64,000 nucleotides of DNA. Origin: Silene latifolia (lineage: Eukaryota; Streptophyta; Magnoliopsida; Caryophyllales; Caryophyllaceae). Of the stretch, positions 11,101 through 20,945 are shown piece after piece. The stretch's first letter is position 1, and each line of letters starts with the position of its first letter. The notes under the pieces were generated by a model that did no database searches, was not told the origin of the DNA, and saw nothing but the letters and a program-made list of their open reading frames with translations. The stretch lies in the NCBI RefSeq assembly GCF_048544455.1, contig NC_133526.1, forward strand, positions 1,132,001 to 1,196,000, read 5' to 3'. The translations under genes and the position numbers were made by a program.

Positions 11101-12769
11101 TTTGTTTGAACGTAGATCGATGGTTCGAATCTCAGACCCACTAATTTTCTCCGAGATTAGCACTGCCAGTCTGCCAGTAGAGTGTGTCCGATTTCTATGC
11201 AGTGTTATTTGTTGTCTTTTGTCTACGAGAATAAACTTAATATTTGAATTTTATATTGGAAGGTGCTATAATTGTTTCAACTCCACAAGATATTGCATTA
11301 CTAGATGCTCGAAGAGGAGCTCTCATGTTTTCTAAAGTCAATGTTCCGGTATGATTAATTTCTTATAAATTTGTTCAATTTCTTCAAGCAACATATTCAT
11401 ATCAATTTCAAGTGAGAAAAATATGATTTCAATAGAGGCGCTGAAAAGCTTGCCTTCTTAAGCCACCCTCTCAGGATAAAAAAAAATTAAAAAAAAAATT
11501 AATAAATAATAGAAATTTCTTATTCAGATACCTTTATACTCCGTATTGATTATAAGAGAGAAATACGGAATGTGAATGTTGTTAAACTAGAGATGCTGAA
11601 ACGCTAAACATAAGGGGACCTTGAATTTCATGCATGAAAAAACTTGCCTTCTTGGACTGCCCGCTCGTGATAAACTGTTTATATGCTCTGAGAAGATTAC
11701 TCTTGTAGTTACCTTACCCAATTATGGCGTGTTTAGAACGTCCTTTTTTATCTGTTCTTTGTTCCACAGATTGTAGGAATCGTAGAAAACATGAGCTGCT
11801 TTAAATGTCCACATTGTGACGAGCCTTCGTATATTTTTGGGGAAGGAGGAGCAAAAAGGACTGCAGAAGAGTTGTCCCTCGATTATCTTGGTGATGTAAG
11901 TTTTTCATATTTATCTTCAAGATGTTTATTACTCCGTATTTCGAAGGAGAGACTATCAGCTGGCCCCTGGTATTCTGGTTCTAAACACCGTTTCCTGCAT
12001 ACTGAAAGCTACTCCCTCCGTCCCGGTCAATTGTTGTTCTTTAGTTTTTGCACAAAGACCAAGGAAAGAGGAGCGGGCCAATAATTAAATGACAAGTGGA
12101 ACAAATTAAATGAGAATGATCAAATTACTCATCAAGTTCATTCTTAAAATAGAAAGGACAATAAATGACTGAGACACCCCAAAATGGAAAAGGACAACAA
12201 ATGACCGGGACAGAGGGAGTATATGTTTCTTTGCCTTCTTACTTTTGGGGCCATACCCCTGTTTGAAACGACATTCCAGGTTATGAGTATCAAATCCCTA
12301 CCCAGCCCTTTTCACTCTTAAACACTTCTCAAGTAGAAGAGCCCCGAATAGGGATCTCTCTCTTCGTTTGAACCCGTGTCCAACTCTTACACCCGAATGG
12401 CCGAGGCTGAGTAACATAAACTGGGAGGGCAGCTGAATTCTGCGGCTTGTCATTTGAAAGTCTATCCTCTAGCTTTACGGAGCATTTGAATATTATCATG
12501 TTTTTAGAACAATTATTAACTCTATCTGGTTCTGATGAGCTAGATTGAACATTGTTCGTTGTTTCACCATTTAACTCGTTCAATTATGTTTTACTTTGCA
12601 GATACCAATTGAGATGAAGAATAGGAGTTGTTGTGATGAAGGCATCCCAATAGTTATTTCATCACCGGAGTCAGCTAGTGCCATAGGATATACCAATGTC
12701 GCTAAAAAGGTCATCACTAAGCTTAAGGAACTCGCGGAAAAGCAATTCCATCCTGAGATTTCACTTTGA
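8150..12769 (+). CDS. INDH: Iron-sulfur protein INDH (NUBPL/IND1-type Mrp/NBP35 ATPase), mitochondrial
   Basis: P-loop ATPase of the Mrp/NBP35 family. IND1/NUBPL proteins deliver Fe-S clusters to mitochondrial complex I, and plant INDH also affects mitochondrial translation. I infer eight exons: 8150-8188, 8496-8625, 9703-9825, 10202-10299, 10410-10536, 11263-11348, 11770-11895, 12602-12769. All introns are GT-AG and phase closes to 298 residues plus stop, a normal length. Seen: a basic N-terminus of about 30 residues without acidic residues (likely transit peptide); deviant Walker [10 protein letters not shown] at 46-54; DADVYGPS at 75-82; [10 protein letters not shown] at 151-160; [11 protein letters not shown] at 207-217 with the cluster-binding CPHC. 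The start gives the only upstream ATG in frame through exon 1. It has no operon-like partner. The gene looks intact. Introns 1, 2, 5 and 7 have taken up MITEs and SINEs. Function is from family knowledge. Confidence 0.93.
8253..8350 (+). mobile_element. Stowaway-like MITE, short degraded copy in INDH intron 1
   Basis: It opens with CCCTCCGTCCCAATGATTTG and closes with ATGATTGAGACGGAG, a degraded inverted-end pair of the CTCCCTCCGT type used by Stowaway (Tc1/mariner) MITEs. A relative lies at 13350-13437. Its right end was copied again in the 8421-8450 duplication. Confidence 0.6.
8321..8513 (+). repeat. Tandem duplication across the INDH intron 1/exon 2 border
   Basis: Copy 1 (about 8321-8416) and copy 2 (about 8421-8513) share the MITE end, GTTGATTTGTTCTA, TTGAATGTT and a CAG/AAATATT splice-acceptor context. 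The real acceptor is 8494-8495, in copy 2. The copy 1 acceptor at 8396-8397 would enter a frame that meets TGA after about twelve codons. Confidence 0.85.
8684..9203 (+). repeat. Two SINE copies with duplicated 5' flank in INDH intron 2
   Basis: Two tRNA-derived SINE copies lie at about 8769-8920 and 9010-9203. Both show an A-box-like TAGCTCATATGG or CAGCTCAGATGG. The second has a B-box-like GGTTCATTCGG, GGCTGCGTACATCCGACC, GCGGGAGCCATTGAGG and a (TTG)n tail, as in TS-type plant SINEs. Both are preceded by the same roughly 85-bp flank (TTTAGTG...GCTCATTTTGT...GATGATTGATT), so the pair arose by tandem duplication of SINE plus flank rather than by two insertions. Confidence 0.7.
10770..10965 (+). 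mobile_element. SINE-like element in INDH intron 5
   Basis: The 3' part reads GCCGACCCCAAATCATTTTG, then GGGATGAAGGCTCTTGTTGTTG, the tail type of a widespread plant SINE family. The left border is not clear. It lies inside the intron between exons 5 and 6. Confidence 0.55.
11066..11215 (+). mobile_element. Possible tRNA-derived SINE fragment in INDH intron 5
   Basis: It has an A-box-like TGTGGTTAGGTG and a good B box, GATGGTTCGAATCTC, 40 bases apart. No acceptor stem or cloverleaf is evident, so it is not a tRNA gene. The 3' border is uncertain. Confidence 0.35.
12012..12219 (+). mobile_element. Stowaway-like MITE in INDH intron 7 (208 bp)
   Basis: Inverted ends CTCCCTCCGTCCCGGTCA and TGACCGGGACAGAGGGAG are flanked by TA on both sides (12010-12011 and 12220-12221). 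This is the standard Stowaway structure. Element-like internal sequence such as AAATGACTGAGAC supports it. It is non-coding and moved by a Tc1/mariner transposase in trans. Confidence 0.9.
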
Positions 12770-13876
12770 CTATAACTCGATCTCCAGGAATCAAGAGTGT
12801 CATGATCACCGACATTGACATTGATGGTAGAAATTTAGAATCCATTGTAGTCTCGGTTAAGTTCTGATGTATTACTCCATGTTTCTGAATTTTTGGAAGT
12901 AGAATTCCGAAATAACCAAGAATTTTGTTTTTTTCTCAATGTACTCCGATTGAAAGAAGGTTCGAGTTTTTTTATGGAAAAGATCATCTTTTGTCTACTT
13001 GTTTGTCTTGAGACAAATAAAATGAACTAGTTTTCTGCAAAAATATGTTGGTTCATTCAAATCAAAAGTCGGCTTTTACTGAACCACGAGTCCACAAGGT
13101 TATACAGCCTAAACCCAATAAGACAGACAACCCAACTGTCTAATCTAGAAGGGACTCTTGTCCGAAACAAGTTACAACGAATACTATCATGAAGCTCAAA
13201 CTCTTGATAATCACCGCGTCAAGGATTTAGCATGGCTTAGGATTCTGTGACGGATCTGCAATTAGGCATATGATTATTTACAAGGGCGGCGAATGTGAGG
13301 ACAGTGAAATCAAATCGATAAATCATGCAATTATTGGTCATTTCCTTTTACTCTCTCCGTACTAATCATTTGTTTACTATTTTTTTTTTTTCGGAGGGAT
13401 ATTTTATTCAAAGGTAAACACATGATTGAGACGGAGAAAGCAATTAATAAACTAGCTGCGGCAAATTCTGCCGAACAATAACAAATATTAGATTATGTCA
13501 TTGTTCTACTGTGATAATATTGAGTTCAAGGGTAACCAGAGAATCCACCAAATTGGAAGGAAGAGATGAAAGCAATGCTAGCGTCACTGTTAAACATAGG
13601 GTCGAAGAACGGAATCAAAACCCTGCATGTTAACTCGGAAAAGTTCCATGCGTTCGGAAATGGTAAGAGACTTAAATGAAGAAGGGTAACAGCGGCATGC
13701 CAAGATCGGCAAGATAGCACTATATGGAGAAACTGTCTCAAGATTGAACTTCAGCAGGCATATAAACAGAAGTATACAGTCAACTGATTTGAAGGACCAA
13801 AATAATAACAGGACACTTACCGCCTGCAACGCCTATGAAAGTGGTTTTTCAAGTCGGTGCAAGCTGAAAGTTGTCA
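12770..13876. other. INDH 3' flank and intergenic DNA with one MITE remnant
   Basis: After the INDH stop comes AT-rich sequence that probably holds its 3' UTR and poly(A) signals (for example AATAAAATG near 13017). A degraded Stowaway-like copy occupies 13350-13437 (CTCTCTCCGTACTAATC...ATGATTGAGACGGAG). I see no other coding signal. Confidence 0.6.
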
Positions 13877-13993
13877 CTAGCTTGAGTCTCTTTTCTGTAA
13901 CTCGGCCTTAAAAAATGGAACCTTGTAAGGATCTGCAGGTTTTGAAGACTCTAGCATTGCGAGGAGGTTAACCTGCTGAGATTGAGACTGCAT
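13877..13993 (-). CDS. Possible short ORF, 38 residues, unknown function
   Basis: On the minus strand a good branch/acceptor context (TGTTGCAG) is followed within a few bases by an ATG opening 38 codons before TAG. The peptide starts MQSQSQQVNLLAMLESS, continues KPADPYKVPFFK and ends AELQKRDSS. Its composition is protein-like, unlike the surrounding AT-rich frames. It could be the last exon of a longer minus-strand gene or a small-protein gene with a 5' UTR intron. I found no upstream coding exon that joins in phase and I do not recognise the family. Confidence 0.3.
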   Translation of the reverse strand: MQSQSQQVNLLAMLESSKPADPYKVPFFKAELQKRDSS

Positions 13994-15758
13994 ACTTCTG
14001 CAACACATGTTAAAGAAGTGTCTTTGATTCTATATCAATAAACTGCATATAGCACAGTCTTCTAGTGATAGTTATAACTTATAACAGGCAATGACAACAA
14101 TATCTACTCAGGCACCTCAATGACTCCCGTAAATGGGATCAAACTATGCGTAGATGTAAACAATCTAAAAACTTCAGTTTCCCCATTGTTTACCGAAGTA
14201 TGTTTGACTTTCAGGGGAAGAAAAAAAAAATTGTACCGAAGTTTTTACAGAATTGTCTTTTCAGTTCAGTGTACAGTCCCACATAAGCATTCAAACTCCG
14301 GACACAGTAAGAAGTGTTACTCCTATGGAACTGTCAGCCACTCCAAGCATTCTAAGTAAATATCACAATTCTTAAATTGTGGTGGTGCAAAACTCTCGGC
14401 ATCCTTCATAAACATCAGATTTTCATCAGATTCAGTTCCCTACATACTTCTAACCTACTAGCATTATCCAAAAGCCAAAGACACCCTCTCTTTCCATTCG
14501 CCATAGCTAACTCTTTTGTGACAGTTTGTTCCTCTTTCACCTCAACAAAAGTCAACATTCTCACTGAAGCTTGATAGTTACAGTCTTACAGATAACAGAC
14601 CAGAACAACTAAATCATAGCGGAAAAGAACACAGAAGAAAAAGTAGCCTAATCATCAAGTTCTGCTCTCGACATAACAAGTTCACTAATATTACAGTATC
14701 TGTCTCACATAAAACAACAGCAAATGACCTGAAGTTTAGCACTATAAGAGGTGTCTTCAATGTGTTCCAGACTAGAGACACAAACAAACCGATGAGGAAA
14801 TTCTGAATGAATAAAATTCTCACTTCTGCCAGTGAACCCTGCAAAACTCTAATTGATCTATAACAAACAAGTATTCCTAAGTGAAAACAGCAAGAAACCT
14901 GATAATTTCTCAGAGAACAACTTTCGGGTATCAGAAACCACAACTGTGGAACTATAATGGGGGATTGGGGGATTGTACCGTTGTACCCTAAGACTGCCAA
15001 GGAATGCTAGTCTGTGTTCTTACTGAGGGAAGGAGAAACGACAGTGACGATAAATTTAACAAAGCAATGCACAATACAACCAATGCATAGTCAATGTAGG
15101 AGTAGCCTGAAAGATTACTCCAATGTTACTGTCAGTGAGCTTTTAACATTCATCCTGTTCATCTACCTCCAAGATTGCTACCACATAATCAAATAATAAC
15201 CGCAAACAACAGGAAACATTTAATCAATACAATCTATTGCAAATGTAATCACACACATACATTAACAAATCAAACCCAGAATTCATGAATGTAATCTCGT
15301 ACAAAACTGTAATAGATCGACAATTTAGAACACAATCAAAAGACAGTAGCAACAAAAATTAACAACAGATCAAATTCAGTGATGAAATCTCACATGAATC
15401 GGAAAATAGATTGAAATCATTAATGTAATCCCCATTACTAAATCGAAAAACTGATTGAAGAATTAAGAAAAGAACAGAAAAATGAAACCATAAATTCTCA
15501 TCTTCATTAACTCGAATTAAACAACTAAAACAAGATCTAAATCTAAGATTCCGACTAAAATCAAAAATTAAAATCGCTAAAACTTGTATGGTATGGGCGC
15601 TAAATCTCGACAAACTACACCCAAATCTAAGAAAACATCAACATTTACACAATTCATCTCAAACAACTACCATTAATCAATGCATCATCAACTACAAACC
15701 CTAGAATTCAACTCAATTCAATTACTTCCCAAATTCCAGTTCCAATTCAATTACCACC
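13994..15758. other. Stretch without a recognised gene between the short ORF and H1
   Basis: The sequence is AT-rich with scattered short frames on both strands that resemble no protein. Its right end near 15600-15758 should hold the H1 3' UTR (minus strand). Part of it may be an intron or leader of the possible gene at 13877-13993, for example from a short frame starting at 15613. Confidence 0.4.
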
Positions 15759-16822
15759 TCACTTCCTCCCTCTTGTCGGCATTCCCCTCTTTGTTGGTGG
15801 CTTCCTACCAGTCTTCTTCACCTCCACTGGTGCCGCCTTCTTCGCTGGTTCTGCCTTCTTCGCCACTGCCTTCTTTGCTGCTGGTTTCGCCGCTGCTTTA
15901 GTCTTAGCCGCCGGTTTAGCAGCCGCCTTAGTCTTAGCCGCCGGTTTAGCAGCAGCCTTAGTCTTAGCCGCCGGTTTAGCAGCCGCCTTAGTCTTAGCCG
16001 CCGGTTTAGCAGCCGCCTTCTTAGCAGCTGGAGTAGATTTGGCAGTTGTTTTCGCAGCCTTAGCCGGTTTTTCCTTCACAGCAGTAGCGGCCTTTCTCTT
16101 AGTACCAGTAGCTTTCGCCTTAGCCGGTGCAGCAGCAGTTTTAGCAGCCGGTTTCGCTTTGGCTTTGGCTTTAGGCTTAGCAGCGGCGGCACCGGTTTTT
16201 GCTTTCGGCTTTGCTTTGGACTTGGCAGCAGTAGACTTGGCTTTCGGCTTGGCAGCAGCGGTGGTGGTTTTCGGTTTGGAAGCCGAAGCAGAAGGAAGCT
16301 TATACGAAGCTTTGACCTTAACAAGACGTTCAGAAGCAACAAATTTCTTTAAGTTGTTTAAAAGAAGCTTCCGGAAGTTTCCTGGAAGATTCTTCTGCTT
16401 CTCTTCGATGAATTTCTGGATCGCTTGCTGACTTGAACCGTTTCTTTCCTTCAATGTCGTTATCGCCTCGCTTATCATCTGCATTTCCGCCATTAAAACA
16501 ACTTAATCAGCTTCAAACTCCATTAAAACACACAAATTCAAAGAAAGAATGTAGAAATCGGAGAAATCGGAAACAATGTAGAATGTAGAAATCGGAGAAA
16601 TCGGAAACAATGTACCTCAAAGTAAGGAGGATGAGTAGGAGGATTACGAGCTTTCCTTGGTTTCGTTGCTTTCGCTACTTTCGCTGCTTTCGGTTTCGAT
16701 CCCTTCGTCTTCTTCGTCACTTCTTCAGCAACATTCTCCGCCGGAGTAGTTTCTGTCGCCGGAGTAGCGCCAGTTTCTTGCTCGGTCACCGGAGTAGCAA
16801 CAGTTTCTTCAGTAGCCGCCAT
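15759..16822 (-). CDS. Linker histone H1
   Basis: Binds linker DNA at the nucleosome dyad and compacts chromatin in the nucleus. Exons on the minus strand are 16822-16616 and 16478-15759, with a GT-AG intron in phase 0, giving 307 residues plus stop, within the range of plant H1. Seen: an acidic/Thr-rich N-terminus (residues 1-45), a short basic stretch, then the winged-helix H15 domain from about 58 to 130 with HPPYFEMISEAI at the exon join, SSQQAIQKFIEE and FRKLLLNNLKKFVASERLVK. The rest is a Lys/Ala/Pro-rich tail with AKPKAK motifs and four exact-register decapeptide repeats. The intron splits the globular domain, as in other plant H1 genes. Upstream are a TATA box and CCAAT motif. No damage is seen. 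Which H1 subtype it is cannot be told from the sequence alone. Confidence 0.95.
15901..16020 (-). repeat. Four 30-bp tandem repeats in the H1 tail
   Basis: Exact 30-bp units at 15901, 15931, 15961 and 15991 differ at only about one position between copies. Read on the minus strand they encode KTKAAAKPAA four times (about residues 222-262). Near identity at synonymous sites points to recent expansion, slippage or gene conversion. Confidence 0.95.
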
Positions 16823-16924
16823 TCTGAAAAACTAGGGTTAGGTTAACACAAGTTATAGAAAACTCAATTGATTTGGGGATTTTCTTGAGAGAATTTTTGG
16901 TGTGAAAGAAATGTTCTACTACAG

Positions 16925-16995
16925 GAGGTTTATATAGTGTAAGAAATGTACGTAAGAGGAATGAAAACGAAGCGCTGTGATTGGTTGAAATTATG
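16925..16995 (-). promoter_or_regulatory. H1 core promoter
   Basis: On the minus strand TATATAAAC (about 16929-16937) lies about 110 bases before the H1 ATG, and a CCAAT motif (CAACCAATCA, about 16978-16987) lies about 45 bases further upstream. Spacing fits a pol II core promoter. Confidence 0.6.
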
Positions 16996-18883
16996 AGTAC
17001 ACGGATCGTGGCCTGGATTTAAAAATGACATGATATTGACCGTTGGATTAAAAAGTTATCAACGGCTGAGGATGTAAGATGAGGTGTAAGGGGAGGATTG
17101 AGGGGGAGTGGTATAAGGAGGTGTTGTAATGAGATTTTTTAGAAGGTTGTTTCATATGTGTTTCTTCGGTTGATTGATCATGGGATAATTTGAGTTTGGG
17201 TTTGGATTTTTTTTTGTGGTTTTGTGTTTTGGATTCGGGATTATGTGATGTTTTTGGGGATGGGTTGGTTGCGAGCTGAGGTGGAGTGAGGTGGGAGATA
17301 TTTGGGTCGGAAGTGACAGTGGTCGTATTCTTGGTTTTGAGTGAGTTTGTGGTGGTTTGAGGGAGGTGTGGAAGTGAAGGGTGGTTTTTGGTCGGTGTTT
17401 GGGGTTGGATGTGGTTGTAGGGGTATCTGGGAGTGTGATGGATCAGGAATCGTGAAATTCGGGTGAGAATTGAGTGTCGGGATTGTGGTTTAAATGCGAG
17501 CGAAGATGAACATGTGATATAAGTGTGTTTGGTAGTGGGTTGTTTTCCTTGTTTTGCTTCTAATGCCCTATTAACTATTGTTCGCATAAAAACGACAAAG
17601 TAATAAACTTAGTAATCTTAATCTTAATTACCTTAAACGGTTGGTTTCTGAGAATAACGGTTTATTTTTGTCGTCACTTATATTAAATGGTAAAAGTGAT
17701 TTTTTCCTTCTAAGGCATTCATGAGGTAAATGTAGCCATGTATTATCTATATAGTAGTAAAACGTGTTATATTTGCCTATAATTCCTCGTACTCGTAACG
17801 CCGTAACAAAATTCGAATATGTCAATTTTGGCGTGCCATATTTATTAATGTTCACCAAATAGGTATTGATCATGTTTTCATAATAAAGCTCTTAAATATG
17901 CTTGAACATATCAAATGTTGTAAGATTGGCTCACACCATTTGGTACATGTGCTTTTTAACAAAATGTTCTTATCATATACGAAGTATTTGTCGTTAATAT
18001 CATTGATTATTTAATTTAATACTTGTAAAAAACCTTACGAACTTTAATAATTTTCTTGTTTGCTTAAAGTTGCAATAAAAAGTTTAAATGTCTACTTACA
18101 TAGCTACGTGCCTGCAAGCACAACTTGCGTTAGTGATATAATTTAGTCGAAATAATACAAGTGACTAGTGTAAATTAACGTTTATTCAACCCATAATCAT
18201 ATGCCAAGCATTTGAATTGACCTTAAAGTATGATCCTAAATATTTATAAACAATATTTCTCTTGGGCATCAAAGAGTGACCATCAAAAATTCTCTCTATA
18301 ATCTGCTTCTTACCTACTTGCACAAATCCAAGACCGCACAAGGACAACATAATATAGTAAGGAAGAACCTTACCATCAATAAAAGTTATACTAGAAAGTG
18401 CATTTACTTTGTATAAACAATTTATTTATTGACATTTTTCTATTTAAAATGATTTGGTGTTGTTTCTAAGAAATCTGGTTGAAAAGTCTATGATAAACAG
18501 ATTCATGAGGACAACAATGTACCCAAAAGCCAACATACGAGACGACCATGATCCCCCCACCCCCACCACCACCATGCTCGCAAACGATTTAAAAAAACCA
18601 ACCGAATTATTGGAAGCGAGGAGTGAGGAAACCTCATTTATAGGAGAATCTGCTACAATGGGAAAAGCATTTATCAAGCAACAAATAAATCAGTGGGTTG
18701 ACTATTGACCTTTACATGACTTAACTACAGACTACCTTGAAATTCTACAAAACTTTGAAGCATCATGACTAACTCAACGTTATACGGGTTGACTATTGAC
18801 CTTTTGAGAGTCATATTTCATGTATGAGCAAATTCATATGCCTTAGTGTCAAATATTCCTGACGTTATATGGGCTAGCCAAGT
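16996..18883. other. Intergenic DNA upstream of H1
   Basis: A G/T-rich tract (about 17050-17590) yields a long but low-complexity frame on the minus strand, which I do not accept as a gene. The remainder is AT-rich. The short frame at 18454-18708 has no recognised similarity. Confidence 0.5.
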
Positions 18884-19650
18884 TGTGGACACAGCCACCG
18901 ACGTCGCCCGCATTCGTGCGTTGGTTTCGAGGCGGCGACAACTCTCTTACGAACTCTGGCGCGAGTCAAGGCACGTCATGGACCGTTACCAATTTATAAG
19001 GCATTGAAACGGTGAAAGGATTGACAAACCTGCATTTGTGGAGTGACCACCAATTTTTATGGAAAACTAGAACCGTTCGAATACTTCGCGTCATGTCAAG
19101 ACACAAAATAGTGACATGAAAACTAAGAAATTCGTCACAACGGAAGGTGCAAAAACGAGGTGTCTACACAAGCACATATCAGAAGCATCATGACTAACTC
19201 GACGAATTTAAAGGTGAACGTCCAATAAGAGACAACCTTGAATCGCTACAGAATTCTATATATTTTTCTTCAAAATGAGGTGAAACAATTAGAGAATACA
19301 TTTGATGTATCGACATGAAAGCTAAAGGAAAAAGTTAGGACATAATCATGGTTGTGTTCCCCAAAACACGCGATCTAGTTGATGGTCCATTGAAGAGAAT
19401 AAAGCTTACATAGTCGCTCAAACATGTGTCGAGGTTAGGGACTCAATGGCTACATCAAGGAAGAAGACTATTATAGAGCTTTTTGTTCCTCTAGAGCTTT
19501 TTGTTCCTCTCACATGGTTTACGAGCTGCTTTGAAAAGAACAAATGAGGTTCAACTAATTGTCGAAAAAATATTTATTTTGCCGCAGCCTGATAGTAATC
19601 CTAACCGTTCTAACTCGTTTTCACTACTCGATGGCGACGTAGCTTTATAG
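18884..19650 (+). mobile_element. Old LTR-element remnant
   Basis: The span 18884-19168 begins TGTGGACACAGCC and ends GAGGTGTCTACA, an inverted-end pair of the TGTAGACACC/GGTGTCTACA type seen on plant LTRs. Sequence to about 19650 loosely recalls a Copia gag segment but is much decayed. A short direct repeat (AGAAGCATCATGACTAACTC) occurs before and after. Family and borders are uncertain. It is broken beyond dating. Confidence 0.35.
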
Positions 19651-19904
19651 ATAACTCAATAAAGTTAACTTTCTAATATAAAAATTCTTAACTGTTTTAA
19701 TTGAAGTAAATCGATCTAAGAATTGCATTACTACGAGATTACTGCTCAAATACTATAAATTTGAAAACACAAGGTAAAATGAATGTTGGATAATTTGACC
19801 CGATATTACCTGTATCGAACCAATCCAAACTTGTAGCCCGCGAATGACATGACAACCAATTTGATAATGATATCACATTAACCAAACCCGATCCATATTG
19901 GTTA

Positions 19905-20418
19905 TTGATAGGGGTAGTGTAATCGAGATGATATGAACTTGAACTCGCGTGGGCTCAAAATCGTCTAAGAAGTTTAAGCTTGAGCTCAGAATCGGCTCAG
20001 AACTATCCGAACTTAAAAATTTAAAGCTCGGAATAGACTGGAGCTCAAGTTGAGCTTGATTTAATCATTATTTTCATTAATTTTGTTCACTTTTAAAAAT
20101 AAAATAAAAATAAAAAATAATTACAAATTTTTGTAGCAATTATAATAAAAATATAATCATAAATGCTAAAATAACATTTCAATGAGAACATAAATTGTTG
20201 GATGGAAAATACTAACTAATATAGGGTAATAAAAAGGATAAAACGAGCCTAAACGAGCTTATGGTCCGAGCTCTATTAAGCTCGGAATCGGCTCGTATGT
20301 GGTTATACTCGGCTCAAAATCCGTTCGGAATCAGTTTTGGCCTATTTCGACCCGAGTTTTGTTCGAGTTGATTCTAAAGGCTCTCCGAGCCGGCTCAAAT
20401 CATTTACAACCCTAGGGC
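19905..20418. mobile_element. MITE-like repeat rich in GAGCTCGG/CCGAGCT motifs
   Basis: Outer ends TAGGGGTAGTGTAATCGAG and CAAATCATTTACAACCCTA are imperfect inverted repeats, and the inner arms carry mirrored GCTCGGAAT/AGCTCGGAATCGGCTCG motifs around an AT-rich centre. The form fits a non-autonomous DNA transposon, perhaps hAT. No transposase is present. Confidence 0.5.
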
Positions 20419-20559
20419 TTATTGATATATTGCAACCAAATTTGATATGGTCCGTTTTTTTATCTTACATTATTTTTTCCGATATTTTTGTGTAACTCAA
20501 ACTAAGTTGTTTAAATTATACAAATGTGTTTGTGTAGCAAGTAGAAGCTGACGAGTCTA

Positions 20560-20945
20560 ACTCGGCCCCGAGCCCCAACAAATTAGACGTGAAAATGTTA
20601 CAAATCAAACCGGTGATGACCTGATTAGGTCTGCCCAAAATCAAACCCCACTCGAAGCCAAGTAAAACTGACCCAAACCCTAAAATTATCATAAATACCT
20701 GACCTGACCCATAAACGAGTCTGATAATGACCCGACCTAACCAACACACGACCCAAATCCTACTCGTCTTGACAAATCTATCTAAACGACTCGACACGAC
20801 AATGACTCGTACCCGACTCGAACTAAGAATTGACTGGACCAACCTGACCTTTAAGCGACCCAAACCCAAACCGAACATAGTCATAAAACGAACCCGACCC
20901 GTCTCGACCAAACTTTACCCGAAAAACCCGATTGCCACCTTAACA
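20560..20945. mobile_element. Repeat rich in GACCCGA motifs (non-autonomous DNA element)
   Basis: Many CCCGACC/CGACCC/ACCCGAC words lie over about 380 bases, ending in AAACCCGATTGCCACCTTAA. That ending resembles the ends of common plant hAT-like MITEs with GGTGGCAATCGGGTTT. Frames across it are an effect of the repeat composition. Confidence 0.4.

Noticed and set aside
11080-11150. tRNA gene in INDH intron
   Set aside because: Box A and B words are present, but no acceptor stem or cloverleaf could be drawn; better explained as a SINE fragment.
16039-16431. Ala/Leu/Phe-rich plus-strand frame
   Set aside because: It is the opposite strand of the Lys/Ala-rich H1 tail and has no independent support.
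17048-17587. Long minus-strand reading frame of 179 codons
   Set aside because: Low-complexity Thr/Ser/Pro/His/Lys composition produced by a G/T-rich tract; no domain, and it lies next to the H1 promoter.
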